From Halalkalibacter alkalisediminis (GTDB lineage: Bacteria > Bacillota > Bacilli > Bacillales > Bacillaceae_D), in contig NZ_JAQQWT010000021.1 in assembly GCF_028610705.1 (NCBI RefSeq), positions 1 through 51,856 of the forward strand: a stretch of DNA of 51,856 nucleotides. The letters are read 5' to 3'. A program made the translations under genes and the position numbers. Shown here one piece after another: positions 19,839-28,735 of the stretch (the stretch's first letter is position 1; each line of letters begins with the position of its first letter). The notes beneath the pieces were generated by a model. That model searched no databases. It was not told the origin of the DNA and was given only the letters and a program-made list of their open reading frames with translations.

Positions 19839-20888
19839 TTTTACAACGATTGGCTTGTCTAATTTTTCACTTACACTTCCAATAATCGTTGCGTGAGCAC
19901 TAACTTGATGCATCGAAGCAACATATTGATTGGCCTCATCAGGCGGTAGGCTGACAAGTAGACCACCTGATGTAATCGCATCACATAAGATGCTTTTCTC
20001 AACGTCCGTAATCGCCTCGGCATAATCCACACAACCATCAAGCCAACGTTCGTTCGCTTTCGAACCTCCTGGAACAATGCCTTGTTCAGCTAATTCACGG
20101 GTACCATCAAGCATCGGTACGTTATTCATTTGAATTTCAAAAGTAACGTCGCTTCCTTTAGCCATTTCATAACTATGACCAAGCAGGCCAAATCCTGTTA
20201 CATCAGTCACTGCAGTTGGATGTAAACCCTCCAGTTTTTCAGCGGCTTGTTTATTTAAAAGAGCCATAGTTTCAGTAACAGCTTGCTCTTGTTCTGGTGT
20301 TACAGCTTCTCGCTTAATTCCAGTTGTTAAAATTCCAACACCAATCGGCTTCGTTAGAACAAGCAGGTCACCTGGCTTTGCTCCAACGTTTTTAAAGATT
20401 CGATCTGGATGAGCAAGTCCTGTAACAGATAAACCGAACTTAGGTTCTTGGTCATCAATGGAGTGACCGCCAACGATAATAGCACCGGCTTCTTTTGTTT
20501 TGTCAGCAGCTCCTCGTAAAATATCAGCTAGAATTTCTGGAGGTAACTTTTTAATGGGAAAACCTACAATATTCATGACAGTTGTTGGCTTTCCGCCCAT
20601 TGCATACACATCGCTTAGGGCGTTAGCAGCGGCAATTTGACCGAACATATAAGCATTATCAACAACAGGAGTGAAATAATCAACAGTTTGAATCATAGCT
20701 ATGTCATCAGTCAGACGATAAGCACCTGCATCATCTGATGTATCTAATCCTACAAGTAAGTTGGGATCATGATTTTGTTTAGGTAAGTGACGCAAAACTT
20801 GCGCCAGGTCTTCAGGACCAATTTTGCATCCTCAACCAGCTTTTGTTGAGAATGAAGTCAAGCGAATTTCTTCTTTTTTGTCCAACAC
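19836..20888 (-). CDS. selD: Selenide, water dikinase SelD, itself a selenoprotein (UGA at residue 19)
   Basis: This 350-residue enzyme (counting Sec) makes selenophosphate from selenide and ATP, the Se donor for SelA. The GTG at 20888 lies five bases after AGGAGG. The frame then reads K-A-G-U-G-C-K, where UGA (20834-20832) sits at the position of the catalytic Cys17 of E. coli SelD. The family Lys follows two residues later. Downstream are D-D-A-G-A-Y, the A-M-G-G motif and G-G-H-S, all typical. Read without recoding, the gene would begin at an internal ATG (20795) and lose its catalytic loop. A SECIS-type hairpin follows the UGA. It is divergent from a second selenoprotein gene. Confidence 0.95.
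20792..20827 (-). promoter_or_regulatory. Candidate SECIS hairpin of selD
   Basis: On the minus strand, four bases after the UGA, GCAAAA pairs with UUUUGC. Inside, GGUC pairs with GACC around CUGAA. Distance and two-part stem suit a bacterial SECIS element. SelB binding is inferred. Confidence 0.6.
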
Positions 20889-20947
20889 GGACACCTCCTA
20901 TTTCTTACATAGCGAACATCTATAGTTTGCCTATTGATACAAATTTT

Positions 20948-20976
20948 TTGCATCATGCCTGGTCTTATCCTACAAT
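20948..20976 (+). promoter_or_regulatory. Probable promoter of the SelW-like gene
   Basis: TTGCAT (20948-20953) and TACAAT (20971-20976) with 17-base spacing lie 36 bases before the start codon, in the divergent region shared with selD. Confidence 0.55.
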
Positions 20977-21011
20977 ATAAGTGAAAACCTTGTAAAGGAG
21001 ATTGATTTGCC

Positions 21012-21254
21012 ATGGAATATAAAGTATCTGTTGAATTTTGCATGATGTGAAACTACGCTCCAAAAGCCGTGAGTGTCACGGATGAGATACTCGATCACTT
21101 TCGCGGGAAAGTGAAAGAAGTAACCCTTGTTACGAGTAAGGGTGGCGTATTTGAAGTTACTGTCAATGGTGAGAAGATTTATTCGAAAAAAGAAACAGGG
21201 AAATTCCCTAGTTCTAAAAGTCTGATTTCGAAAATGGAACAAATGAATGGATAA
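21012..21254 (+). CDS. SelW/Rdx-family selenoprotein with C-M-M-U redox motif
   Basis: This 80-residue thioredoxin-like protein has an in-frame UGA at codon 13 (21048-21050). The N-terminus reads V-E-F-C-M-M-U-N-Y-A-P, the C-x-x-U motif of the SelT/SelW/SelH family. It is followed by the family pattern G-G-V-F-E-V-T-V-N-G and F-P-S-S. An AAAGGAG site precedes the ATG at 21012. Read without recoding, only a fragment from 21069 would be called. A 6-bp hairpin follows the UGA. The family is thought to act in thiol redox reactions, but partners are unknown. It lies between divergent selD and downstream selA, probably co-transcribed with selA. Confidence 0.92.
21067..21081 (+). promoter_or_regulatory. 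Candidate SECIS hairpin of the SelW-like gene
   Basis: CCGTGA (21067-21072) pairs perfectly with TCACGG (21076-21081) around GTG, beginning 16 bases after the UGA. This is within the range for bacterial SECIS loops. Confidence 0.65.
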
Positions 21255-21255
21255 T

Positions 21256-21314
21256 GAGGGTGACTTATTGCTGGCCTAGCTTCGTAACAAGCTAGGTCAG
21301 GTTACATCACCCTC
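21256..21314 (+). promoter_or_regulatory. Nested long hairpin in the selA leader
   Basis: GAGGGTGA (21256-21263) pairs with TCACCCTC (21307-21314). Inside it CTGGCCTAGCTT (21271-21282) pairs with AAGCTAGGTCAG (21289-21300). It lies between the SelW-like stop and the selA start and has no T-run beyond TTT, so it is probably not a simple terminator. A regulatory role is inferred. Confidence 0.55.
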
Positions 21315-21341
21315 TTTATGAATAGAAGGGTGGTCAAGCAA

Positions 21342-22748
21342 GTGAATCATGTATTAAGACAACTACCTGCAATTCATGAGTTAAAGCAGGATCAACGATT
21401 TATAAATTTACTAGAGCAAAAACAGGTTTCATTGGACAAGCTGACGGAGTGGTTGCAAGAGGCGGTTTCTGATATTAGGCAGGGAATCCTTACGCAAATG
21501 ATTGATTTAGATAACTTAAAAGTAGTTGGCATGGAGGAGGCCATTTTTTCAACCGTATCAGAGCGTATTAGCCATCACTGCACGTACAAGTTGAGACGAG
21601 TTATTAATGGCACAGGCACCGTGTTACACACGAATTTGGGGCGAGCAAGGCTAGGTGAAAAAGCAATCCAACAAGCAACGGAGACGGCCTATTCCTATTC
21701 AAATTTAGAATATCATTTAGAACAAGGCAAAAGAGGCTCACGTCATGAACTGATTGAAGAGCTAGTGAAGGAGACCACGGGAGCAGAAGCGGCTATGGTT
21801 GTGAATAACAACGCTGCGGCCGTTTATCTCGTTTTAAAAGCTTTGGCTAAGCAAAAAGAAGTGATTGTTTCGCGCGGAGAATTAGTCGAGATCGGGGGTT
21901 CCTTTCGTGTTTCGTCAATTATGGAAGAGAGCGGTGCGAAATTAAAAGAAGTAGGGACAACGAATAAGACCCATTTTTATGATTACGAGCAAGCGATTAC
22001 CGAAGAAACGGCTATGATTATGAAAGTCCATACTAGTAACTTTAAAATCATTGGTTTTACTAAAGACGTTTCAATTTCTGAGTTAAAACCATTAGGGAAC
22101 GAACAAGAGATCATTCTATATGAGGATCTAGGTAGTGGGGCGATTTATGATCTGAAAAGGGATGGCATTGGTCAAGAGCCAACTGTTTCTGAAGCACTGC
22201 AAAATGGTGCGGATCTTGTCACGTTTAGTGGGGATAAACTTTTAGGTGGACCACAAGCTGGCATTATTGCAGGGAAGAAAAAATGGATTGACCGTTTGAA
22301 AAAGCATCAGTTAGCTCGGGTGTTACGCGTTGATAAAATGACGTTAGCTGCACTAGAGGCAACATTAAAAGAATACGTGAATGAGGAAACTGTGAGAGAG
22401 AAGCTCCCGACCTTACGTGCTATTCTTTTATCAAAAGAGGAAATCAAACATAAAATAGAAAATTTTCTTGCTCCATTATCTCCAGTTTGGGTGACTGAGC
22501 TAAGAGATGAGGTATCTCAAGTAGGTGGGGGAACGATGCCGGAAGTTGAGCTAGATACTAAAATTTTATTGCTATCCAATTCTAAAATAAAAGCACAAAC
22601 GATGCATGAAAAATTAAGAATTGGTGTACCTGCCGTTGTTTCACGGATCATTGATGAGAAAATCGCTCTTGATTTTCGAACCATTGAAGAAAGTGAGTTT
22701 AGTGACTTACATAAGAGACTTCAAGAACTTGAACAGGAGATGAGATAA
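21342..22748 (+). CDS. selA: L-seryl-tRNA(Sec) selenium transferase SelA
   Basis: This PLP enzyme of 468 residues (from the GTG) converts seryl-tRNA-Sec to selenocysteyl-tRNA-Sec using selenophosphate. The PLP lysine is K299 in S-G-D-K-L-L-G-G-P-Q-A-G. Family blocks N-G-T-G-T-V-L-H-T-N-L-G-R-A (about 89-102), V-V-N-N-N-A-A-A and V-S-R-G-E-L-V-E-I-G-G are intact. The GTG at 21342 is preceded by GAAGGGTGG. An in-frame ATG at 21318 abuts the leader hairpin without a site and would add eight residues. It lies downstream of the SelW-like selenoprotein on the same strand and three bases before a thioesterase gene. Confidence 0.95.
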   Translation: MNHVLRQLPAIHELKQDQRFINLLEQKQVSLDKLTEWLQEAVSDIRQGILTQMIDLDNLKVVGMEEAIFSTVSERISHHCTYKLRRVINGTGTVLHTNLGRARLGEKAIQQATETAYSYSNLEYHLEQGKRGSRHELIEELVKETTGAEAAMVVNNNAAAVYLVLKALAKQKEVIVSRGELVEIGGSFRVSSIMEESGAKLKEVGTTNKTHFYDYEQAITEETAMIMKVHTSNFKIIGFTKDVSISELKPLGNEQEIILYEDLGSGAIYDLKRDGIGQEPTVSEALQNGADLVTFSGDKLLGGPQAGIIAGKKKWIDRLKKHQLARVLRVDKMTLAALEATLKEYVNEETVREKLPTLRAILLSKEEIKHKIENFLAPLSPVWVTELRDEVSQVGGGTMPEVELDTKILLLSNSKIKAQTMHEKLRIGVPAVVSRIIDEKIALDFRTIEESEFSDLHKRLQELEQEMR

Positions 22749-22751
22749 AGG

Positions 22752-23243
22752 ATGATTGGAAAAAAAGCATCGGAATCAAGGACTGTTTTAACAGACCTTG
22801 TTCTACCTCCGGACACGAATTATCACGGAACTATTTTCGGGGGGAACGTCATGGCTTACATTGATAAAGTTGCGAGCATTGCAGCAATGAGACATGCGCG
22901 AACAATGGTGGTCACTGCGTCAAGTGATAGTCTAGATTTTATTTCTCCTATAAGAACTGGCGAAGCCATTTGTGTGGAGGGGTATGTTTCATACACTCGA
23001 AAGACGTCGATGGAGATTTTTGTGAAGGTAGAAGCGGAAGACCTTCTGACTGGAGAACATCGTTTAACTGCTACTTCGTATTTAACCTTCGTTGCCCTTG
23101 ATAATCAAGGGAAACCAACGGCAGTCCCACCAGTGATTCCAGAAACAGAAGATGAAGTATGGCATTTTGAAGGTGCGGAGGAACGTTTTCAACAAAGAAA
23201 GAAAAGAAGAGATCAACGTGTGGAAAGGGAACGTAACAAGTAA
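22752..23243 (+). CDS. Acyl-CoA thioesterase (hot-dog fold)
   Basis: This 163-residue single hot-dog domain protein resembles the YkhA/YciA-type acyl-CoA hydrolases. N-Y-H-G-T-I-F-G-G-N-V-M-A-Y-I-D is near 24-39, with the conserved Asp in the family position, and A-S-S-D-S-L-D-F follows. The tail is very basic (K-K-R-R-D-Q-R-V-E-R-E-R-N-K). It begins three bases after selA with a weak overlapping site, so it is probably co-transcribed. There is no obvious functional tie to selenium, and the link may be fortuitous. Confidence 0.82.
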   Translation: MIGKKASESRTVLTDLVLPPDTNYHGTIFGGNVMAYIDKVASIAAMRHARTMVVTASSDSLDFISPIRTGEAICVEGYVSYTRKTSMEIFVKVEAEDLLTGEHRLTATSYLTFVALDNQGKPTAVPPVIPETEDEVWHFEGAEERFQQRKKRRDQRVERERNK

Positions 23244-23441
23244 GTTAAAAATTCGCCTAATTTTGTTCTTTTTTATTGTGAAGTGGTCGTTTTTAAAATT
23301 AGGACTCTGCGTACTAATAAGGATTCACGAATATGTTAACTTCTTAGCTAAGAAATCCCAATCTAAATGGATTTACCTAGTTATGCGTTAAATTCAAGGT
23401 TTGGGCGCCAAAAAATAGTTAAAAGAGATCGAAGTAAAGAG

Positions 23442-23478
23442 ATGCAACCGAATTGGACGTCGTCCACTGCGGTTGCAT
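23442..23478. terminator. Hairpin, possible terminator
   Basis: ATGCAACCG (23442-23450) pairs with CGGTTGCAT (23470-23478). An inner GGACG...CGTCC can extend it. It lies between the convergent thioesterase and sspP genes. The 23244-23441 stretch before it holds no gene I can support. Confidence 0.6.
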
Positions 23479-23502
23479 TAAATCCTCATTGAAGGCTAAA
23501 AG

Positions 23503-23640
23503 TTATCCTTCTCCGTCTGTTTGCCCCACTTGGTTGCGTTTTTTCACTTTTTTAGACCCACTTAAAGGTTCTGGTTGTCCTGATTGTGCATTTTTTGGTT
23601 GGTTTCTGCGTTGGTCTTTGGATGTATTATGTTCAGTCAT
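23503..23640 (-). CDS. sspP: Small acid-soluble spore protein P
   Basis: This 45-residue minor SASP is packaged in the spore core. The block [14 protein letters not shown] is the hallmark of SspP in Bacillus. The ATG at 23640 is about ten bases from AGGAGGG. An in-frame ATG three codons upstream is too close to that site. As in B. subtilis it neighbours sspO and aconitase, although here a small plus-strand ORF intervenes. Expression by the forespore sigma factor G is expected from the family. Confidence 0.88.
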   Translation of the reverse strand: MTEHNTSKDQRRNQPKNAQSGQPEPLSGSKKVKKRNQVGQTDGEG

Positions 23641-23749
23641 TTTAGCCATCCCTCCTCGCTTGTAGTATGGCAGTAAATACAGGGAGTATACGCATATTTC
23701 AAGTCGTGAAACACATGATGAAATGGCGCTTATACAAGGGGGGGACGTA

Positions 23750-23875
23750 GTGCCAAGTTCTGATAAAAAGAAGTCCATTCAAGTAGCCAGACAAGCAGTT
23801 GAGGAAGCTCGAAAAGCTGTAGGGAATATTAATTTTCATGAGGCGGACCCGCAAGCAAAGGAAAGGTCTAAATGA
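23750..23875 (+). CDS. Small hypothetical protein
   Basis: This 41-residue ORF with a GTG start is preceded by AAGGGGGGG, five bases upstream. The peptide is polar with an amphipathic stretch ([13 protein letters not shown]) and the C-terminus [10 protein letters not shown]. It lies on the opposite strand between sspP and sspO. Composition resembles minor spore proteins, but I do not recognise it. Confidence 0.45.
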   Translation: MPSSDKKKSIQVARQAVEEARKAVGNINFHEADPQAKERSK

Positions 23876-23880
23876 TAAAT

Positions 23881-23927
23881 GAGAGGGTACGGAATAAATA
23901 GGATGATCCCTTGCTCCGTATCCTCTC
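23881..23927. terminator. Hairpin terminator downstream of sspO
   Basis: GAGAGGGTACGGA (23881-23893) pairs with TCCGTATCCTCTC (23915-23927) with one G-T pair. It sits between the convergent small ORF and sspO. Confidence 0.7.
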
Positions 23928-23934
23928 TGTTTCG

Positions 23935-24069
23935 TTACTGACGTTTTTTTGTTTTTTTATTATGCTGACGTTCCATTTCCGTTAATGGTTCATTAACCGT
24001 TCCTTCTTGGAATTGCTCACCTTCTAAAACTCGCTTATCTTTTTCGTGTGATCTTTGTTTTGCCATCAT
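23935..24069 (-). CDS. sspO: Small acid-soluble spore protein O
   Basis: This 44-residue protein has the SspO-type C-terminal block N-E-P-L-T-E-M-E-R-Q-H-N-K-K-T-K-K. GGGAGG precedes the first of two adjacent ATG codons. It is divergent from the aconitase gene, as in B. subtilis, where sspO and sspP form a forespore-expressed unit next to citB. The short length and strongly basic tail fit minor SASPs. Confidence 0.85.
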   Translation of the reverse strand: MMAKQRSHEKDKRVLEGEQFQEGTVNEPLTEMERQHNKKTKKRQ

Positions 24070-24247
24070 TAACACCTCCCATTTCATACTTTTTGTCCCA
24101 ATTACTCGGATTATGCAAAATTTAAATAAGCTGTTGTTGCAGTGATTACGATCATATTTACGAAAAGTTTATCGAAAGGAATAAAAAAATATATTTATTC
24201 TTTACATAACTTTTGATATTCTATTAAAGGGACTGTTTTTGTCGATG

Positions 24248-24262
24248 ATTTAAGCGCTTTCT
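24248..24262. promoter_or_regulatory. Weak cre-like palindrome upstream of aconitase
   Basis: ATTTAAGCGCTTTCT centres on AAGCGCTT and differs from the cre consensus at two positions. It lies about 90 bases before the aconitase start codon. A role in carbon control of the TCA cycle is plausible but unproven. Confidence 0.35.
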
Positions 24263-24351
24263 AGAATGGCGGAGATCGACGGGCTAGTCGGTCTGTTTAG
24301 ACAATTTCGACAGTTTAAGGTATCATTAGTCTTGTGAAGGAGGGTTTACAT

Positions 24352-27069
24352 ATGTCAAAGAAAAACGATGTATTTAAGGCACGTTCATCCTTTTCTCTGG
24401 ATGGGAAAACAATTAACTATTACTCTTTAAAGGCTTTAGAGGATGCAGGATTAGGTAATGTATCAAAACTACCATATTCAATTAAGGTGTTACTAGAATC
24501 CGTTCTTCGTCAATATGATGGTTACGTCATCAAAGAAGAACATGTGGAAAACTTAGCGAAGTGGGGAACAGATGAACTAAAAGAAATCGATGTTCCATTT
24601 AAACCATCTCGTGTTATTCTTCAAGATTTCACTGGAGTTCCTGCAGTAGTTGACCTTGCTTCATTACGTAAAGCAATGGCTGACCTTGGTGGAAACCCGG
24701 ATCAAATTAATCCTGAAATCCCTGTTGATCTAGTTATTGACCACTCTGTACAAGTTGATAAAGCGGGTACAATGGACTCATTAGATTTCAACATGAACTT
24801 AGAATTCCAACGTAACGAAGAGCGTTATCAATTCCTTAGCTGGGCAAAGAAAGCGTTCGATAACTACCGCGCTGTTCCACCAGCAACAGGTATCGTTCAC
24901 CAAGTTAACTTAGAGCATATTGCTAATGTTGTTCACGCAGTTGAGCAAGAAGGCGAAACAGTTGCTTTCCCTGATACATTAGTTGGTACTGACTCACATA
25001 CAACAATGATCAACGGTATTGGTGTTCTTGGATGGGGTGTAGGTGGTATTGAAGCAGAAGCTGGAATGCTTGGACAACCTTCTTACTTCCCTGTACCAGA
25101 AGTAATTGGTGTGAAACTTACTGGTTCACTTCCAAGCGGAACAACGGCTACTGACATCGCATTAAAAGTAACGCAAGTTCTACGTGAGAAAAAAGTAGTT
25201 GGTAAATTTGTTGAGTTCTTTGGTCCTGGGCTTGCAGAAATGCCACTTGCTGACCGTGCAACGATCTCAAACATGGCTCCAGAATACGGCGCAACATGTG
25301 GTTTCTTCCCAGTTGATGTTGAGGCACTTAACTACATGCGTTTAACGGGTCGTTCTGAAGAGCAAATTAAACTTGTAGAAGCTTATTGCCGAGCAAATGG
25401 ATTGTTCTACGTAGCTGGTGAAACACCTGATCCGACTTACACGGATACAGTTGAAGTAGACCTTAGCGAAATCGAAGCAAACCTATCTGGTCCTAAACGT
25501 CCACAAGATTTAGTTCGCCTTTCAGATATGCAAAAATCATTCCGTGACGCAGTTCTTGCACCACAGGGAACTCAAGGTCTAGGTCTTACTGAAGCGGAAT
25601 TTGATAAGAAAGTAACAGTTAACTTTAAAGATGGTCGCGAAACAGTTATGGAAACTGGTTCAATTGCAATTGCAGCTATTACAAGCTGTACAAACACATC
25701 AAACCCGTACGTTTTAATTGGTGCTGGTCTTGTTGCGAAAAAAGCAGTTGAATTAGGACTTGAAGTACCTGAATTCGTTAAGACATCTTTAGCTCCAGGT
25801 TCAAAAGTTGTTACGGGTTACCTTACTGATTCTGGCCTTCTTCCATACTTAGAGAAGCTTGGTTACAACTTAGTTGGTTACGGCTGTACAACATGTATCG
25901 GTAACTCAGGTCCTCTAGAAGATGAAATTGAAGAAGCAATTGCTGCTAACGATTTAACCGTAACTTCAGTTCTTTCCGGTAACCGTAACTTTGAAGGACG
26001 TATTCACCCATTAGTGAAAGCAAACTATCTAGCATCACCACCGTTAGTAGTTGCTTACTCTCTTGCTGGTACTGTGGATATTGATCTTCAAAATGATCCA
26101 ATCGGTCAAGATAAAGACGGTAAGGATGTATTCTTTGCTGATATCTGGCCAACTGCAGATGAAATTTCTAAAGTTGTTTCTGAAACTGTAACACCTGAGT
26201 TGTTCCGTCGTGAATACGAAAATGTATTCAGTAGCAACCCACGTTGGAACGAAATTGAAACAACGGACGATGCTCTTTATAAGTGGGATTCTGAATCAAC
26301 TTACATTGCAAACCCTACTTTCTTTGAGAACTTATCTCCAGATCCGGAAGATATCAAGCCATTATCTGAGCTTCGCGTAATTGGTAAGTTTGGTGACACG
26401 GTTACGACTGACCATATTTCACCAGCTGGTGCAATCGGTAAAGACACTCCTGCAGGTAAATACTTAATCTCTAAAGGAGTAGAGCCAAAAGACTTTAACT
26501 CATACGGTTCTCGTCGTGGTAACCACGAAGTAATGATGCGAGGTACGTTTGCAAATATTCGTATCCGTAACCAAATTGCTCCAGGTACAGAAGGTGGATT
26601 CACAACTTACTGGCCTACAGGCGAAGTTATGTCAATTTACGATGCTGCAATGAAGTACAAAGAGCAAGAAACTGGCCTAGCTATTTTAGCTGGTAAAGAT
26701 TACGGTATGGGAAGCTCACGTGACTGGGCTGCCAAAGGTACGAACCTTCTTGGCATTAAAACAGTTATCGCAGAAAGCTATGAGCGTATCCACCGTAGTA
26801 ACCTTGTTCTTATGGGTGTTCTTCCACTTCAATTCAAGGATGGCGATAGCGCTGAAACACTTGGATTAACTGGAGAAGAGTCATTCTCTGTTGCGATTAC
26901 AAATGATGTTCAACCTCGTGAAATGGTTGAAGTTACAGCAACAGATAAAGATGGCAAGCAAACGAAATTTGAAGTTCTTGTTCGCTTTGATAGTGAAGTG
27001 GAAATGGACTACTACCGTCACGGTGGTATCTTACAAATGGTACTTCGTAACAAACTTGCTAATAAATAA
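24352..27069 (+). CDS. citB: Aconitate hydratase
   Basis: This 905-residue monomeric TCA-cycle enzyme interconverts citrate and isocitrate. Its [4Fe-4S] ligands are the Cys of T-S-C-T-N-T-S-N-P (about 437) and the pair in [12 protein letters not shown] (about 504 and 507). The C-terminal swivel domain has [10 protein letters not shown] and G-M-G-S-S-R-D-W-A. The start follows AAGGAGGG. Codon choice is markedly more uniform than in neighbours (frequent CTT, GGT, GTT), as expected for a highly expressed gene. Bacterial AcnA-type aconitases also bind RNA when iron-depleted. It has its own terminator. Confidence 0.97.
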   Translation: MSKKNDVFKARSSFSLDGKTINYYSLKALEDAGLGNVSKLPYSIKVLLESVLRQYDGYVIKEEHVENLAKWGTDELKEIDVPFKPSRVILQDFTGVPAVVDLASLRKAMADLGGNPDQINPEIPVDLVIDHSVQVDKAGTMDSLDFNMNLEFQRNEERYQFLSWAKKAFDNYRAVPPATGIVHQVNLEHIANVVHAVEQEGETVAFPDTLVGTDSHTTMINGIGVLGWGVGGIEAEAGMLGQPSYFPVPEVIGVKLTGSLPSGTTATDIALKVTQVLREKKVVGKFVEFFGPGLAEMPLADRATISNMAPEYGATCGFFPVDVEALNYMRLTGRSEEQIKLVEAYCRANGLFYVAGETPDPTYTDTVEVDLSEIEANLSGPKRPQDLVRLSDMQKSFRDAVLAPQGTQGLGLTEAEFDKKVTVNFKDGRETVMETGSIAIAAITSCTNTSNPYVLIGAGLVAKKAVELGLEVPEFVKTSLAPGSKVVTGYLTDSGLLPYLEKLGYNLVGYGCTTCIGNSGPLEDEIEEAIAANDLTVTSVLSGNRNFEGRIHPLVKANYLASPPLVVAYSLAGTVDIDLQNDPIGQDKDGKDVFFADIWPTADEISKVVSETVTPELFRREYENVFSSNPRWNEIETTDDALYKWDSESTYIANPTFFENLSPDPEDIKPLSELRVIGKFGDTVTTDHISPAGAIGKDTPAGKYLISKGVEPKDFNSYGSRRGNHEVMMRGTFANIRIRNQIAPGTEGGFTTYWPTGEVMSIYDAAMKYKEQETGLAILAGKDYGMGSSRDWAAKGTNLLGIKTVIAESYERIHRSNLVLMGVLPLQFKDGDSAETLGLTGEESFSVAITNDVQPREMVEVTATDKDGKQTKFEVLVRFDSEVEMDYYRHGGILQMVLRNKLANK

Positions 27070-27080
27070 GTTAAGTAAGG

Positions 27081-27111
27081 CCTTCATCCTTATTAGGATG
27101 AAGGTTTTTTT
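27081..27111 (+). terminator. Aconitase terminator
   Basis: CCTTCATCCT and AGGATGAAGG form a perfect 10-bp stem with loop TATT, followed by seven T. Confidence 0.92.
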
Positions 27112-27232
27112 GTGTTTTACTATCAAATGTTTCGATAAATTTCACATACCGAATTTATTTGTAATAAAAACTTATATTGAAATAAAAGTTGCACATCCTA
27201 AAACAGATTAAAAAGGAAAAGGAGGACTTTAA

Positions 27233-27376
27233 ATGGGAAGACAGAAAAAAGGGAATGCGAATGCTCAAAGAAATAACAATGCCAAAAAACAAGGTAAAGA
27301 TAATCATCCAGAGACTGGATTTGAATCATACGCAGAGCGCGAAGCTGAAAAGATGAACCGAAACCAACATTCATAA
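27233..27376 (+). CDS. Small polar protein, SASP-like composition
   Basis: This 47-residue ORF has a strong AAAAGGAGG site before the ATG. The N-terminal half is Lys/Asn/Gln rich (G-R-Q-K-K-G-N-A-N-A-Q-R-N-N-N-A-K-K). The second half has E-T-G-F-E-S-Y-A-E-R-E-A-E-K. Length, composition and setting among ssp genes suggest a minor spore protein, but the family is not recognised with certainty. Confidence 0.55.
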   Translation: MGRQKKGNANAQRNNNAKKQGKDNHPETGFESYAEREAEKMNRNQHS

Positions 27377-27454
27377 AAAAAGTGCAAAAGACCAGGTCTA
27401 ATTTATTTAGACTTGGTTAATTGTTTGAGAAGAAGGCAGAACGGAGGGATCAAC

Positions 27455-28156
27455 TTGTTTGATTTCTGGCAAGGTGCTGAAGGTTTACCTGTTTATGGGT
27501 ATATGATTCGAGCAGTCATTGTCTACCTTTATATTTTTCTAATTGTTAAAGTGTTAGGGCAACGCTCGATGAGTTCCATTGATGCGCTTGATTTTATTTT
27601 TGGTGTAGTTATTGGCGATATTCTCGGAGAACCATTAACAGATGGAGAATTACCATTAGCAGGTCCAGCAGCAGCAGCAGCAATGACAGCGGCACTTCAT
27701 TATTCTTTATCTGTTATAGCTTTAAAAACCCCTCGTTTTCGTCGAGTAATTGAGGATGAACCCATTATTTTAATGAAACATGGTAAAATTTTGCATAAAG
27801 AATTAAGGAAAGCAAAGATTACACTCGAAGCTTTTCTTATGGACCTTAGACAAAATAATGCATATGATTTATCGGAAGTGGATTATGCCATCTTAGAGAT
27901 GAATGGTGCTATCAGTGTAATAAAAAAATCCAATTATGAGAGTGTAACATTAAATGATTTAGAAAAAAATGTACCATCAAAAGGCTATACATCTGTATTA
28001 ATTGAAGATGGTCGAATCATAGAAGCAAACGTAAAAAAGTTTGGTACGCTCGATTGGTTAAGAGAACAGATTCAAATAAAGGGGTTTGCAAACCCAAAGG
28101 AAATTTTTGTTATGACCATTGATGAATCAGGTCAAATTTACGTAAGTCCTAAATAA
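27455..28156 (+). CDS. DUF421-family membrane protein (YetF-like)
   Basis: This is a 233-residue protein. Three hydrophobic segments occupy about residues 10-100, with V-K-V-L-G-Q-R-S-M-S and D-F-I-F-G-V-V-I-G-D between them. A cytosolic DUF421/DUF1657-type domain follows, with L-R-x-x-K-I-T-L-E-A-F-L-M-D-L-R-Q. The TTG at 27455 was chosen because CGGAGGG lies seven bases before it. B. subtilis homologues (YetF, YkjA, YrbG) are of unknown role, some of them sporulation-linked. Position near spore genes fits but proves nothing. Confidence 0.8.
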   Translation: MFDFWQGAEGLPVYGYMIRAVIVYLYIFLIVKVLGQRSMSSIDALDFIFGVVIGDILGEPLTDGELPLAGPAAAAAMTAALHYSLSVIALKTPRFRRVIEDEPIILMKHGKILHKELRKAKITLEAFLMDLRQNNAYDLSEVDYAILEMNGAISVIKKSNYESVTLNDLEKNVPSKGYTSVLIEDGRIIEANVKKFGTLDWLREQIQIKGFANPKEIFVMTIDESGQIYVSPK

Positions 28157-28164
28157 TGTATAAA

Positions 28165-28208
28165 AACACTTCTTTATGACCAAAATGGTTTAAAAGTAAA
28201 GGAGTGTT
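28165..28208 (+). terminator. Hairpin after DUF421 gene, overlapping the next ribosome binding site
   Basis: AAAACACTTCTTTA pairs with TAAAGGAGTGTTTT with one mismatch. The right arm contains the GGAG used by the following small gene. It may serve as both terminator and translation control. Confidence 0.5.
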
Positions 28209-28213
28209 TTGTC

Positions 28214-28354
28214 ATGAGAAGAGTCAGAAAATTATCATTTGAGGAATTAGTTAAAGAAAACAGAGAAAAGTTAATGAATGATAAAGAAGCCCTAGATCGA
28301 CTAGAAGAACGGTGGGAACAAAGAAGGTCGTCTGTAAACAGAGTGGAAATGTGA
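28214..28354 (+). CDS. FbpB-like small basic protein
   Basis: This 46-residue protein has the pattern R-K-L-S-F-E-E-L-V-K-E-N-R-E-K-L-x-x-D-K-E-A-L-D-R-L-E-E-R. This is typical of the Fur-regulated basic protein B family, which in B. subtilis assists the small RNA FsrA in iron sparing. The start follows AAAGGAG. I see no clear Fur box upstream, so iron control is not supported by the sequence and the name rests on similarity alone. Confidence 0.65.
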   Translation: MRRVRKLSFEELVKENREKLMNDKEALDRLEERWEQRRSSVNRVEM

Positions 28355-28401
28355 ATAAGAATGCTTTTTAGAGGTAACCTATTATTAGGGAGGGGTTACT
28401 T

Positions 28402-28548
28402 ATGAAAAGCAACAGCACAAAGTCAAATTTCGCTCAATTCCGTCCGGACCACCTTGGGACACAGCCAGTCAAATCAAAGGCTAATAACGGAAAGAAAATG
28501 GCACAAAAAAGTAACGAACAACCTGATTACGTACCTCCTAAAGGTTAA
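28402..28548 (+). CDS. sspN: Small acid-soluble spore protein N
   Basis: This 48-residue minor SASP has the family core F-R-P-D-H-L-G-T-Q-P, then N-N-G-K-K-M and S-N-E-Q-P. GGGAGGGG precedes the ATG. In B. subtilis sspN is followed by tlp, but here tlp lies about 7.5 kb downstream. A strong terminator follows, so it is a single-gene transcript, expected to be forespore-specific. Confidence 0.85.
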   Translation: MKSNSTKSNFAQFRPDHLGTQPVKSKANNGKKMAQKSNEQPDYVPPKG

Positions 28549-28557
28549 TTAAATCTA

Positions 28558-28590
28558 AAGCCCTGAAGTAAAACGTGCTTCAGGGCTTAC
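28558..28590 (+). terminator. sspN terminator
   Basis: AAGCCCTGAAG pairs with CTTCAGGGCTT around a 9-base loop and is followed by T-rich sequence. Confidence 0.85.
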
Positions 28591-28735
28591 TTGTATTTTT
28601 CGAGATTTTATAAAAACGCTATCATTAGAAAATGGAACATTTTATAAAAAGTTGTCGATATAAAATGCTTGTCATGCATGGAGATAAACGGAATAATAAA
28701 GAAAGATGATGTCATGCATGAGGAGGTAGGGGAAC

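Noticed and set aside
20795-20795. ATG at 20795 as the selD start
   Set aside because: No ribosome binding site there, and the catalytic loop would be lost. The GTG at 20888 after AGGAGG with UGA recoding explains all data.
21069-21254. Stand-alone 61-codon gene
   Set aside because: It is the post-UGA part of the SelW-like selenoprotein. Its apparent start lies in the SECIS stem.
23152-23391. 79-codon ORF overlapping the thioesterase end
   Set aside because: Most of it is an alternative frame of the thioesterase tail followed by random hydrophobic codons, without a ribosome binding site.
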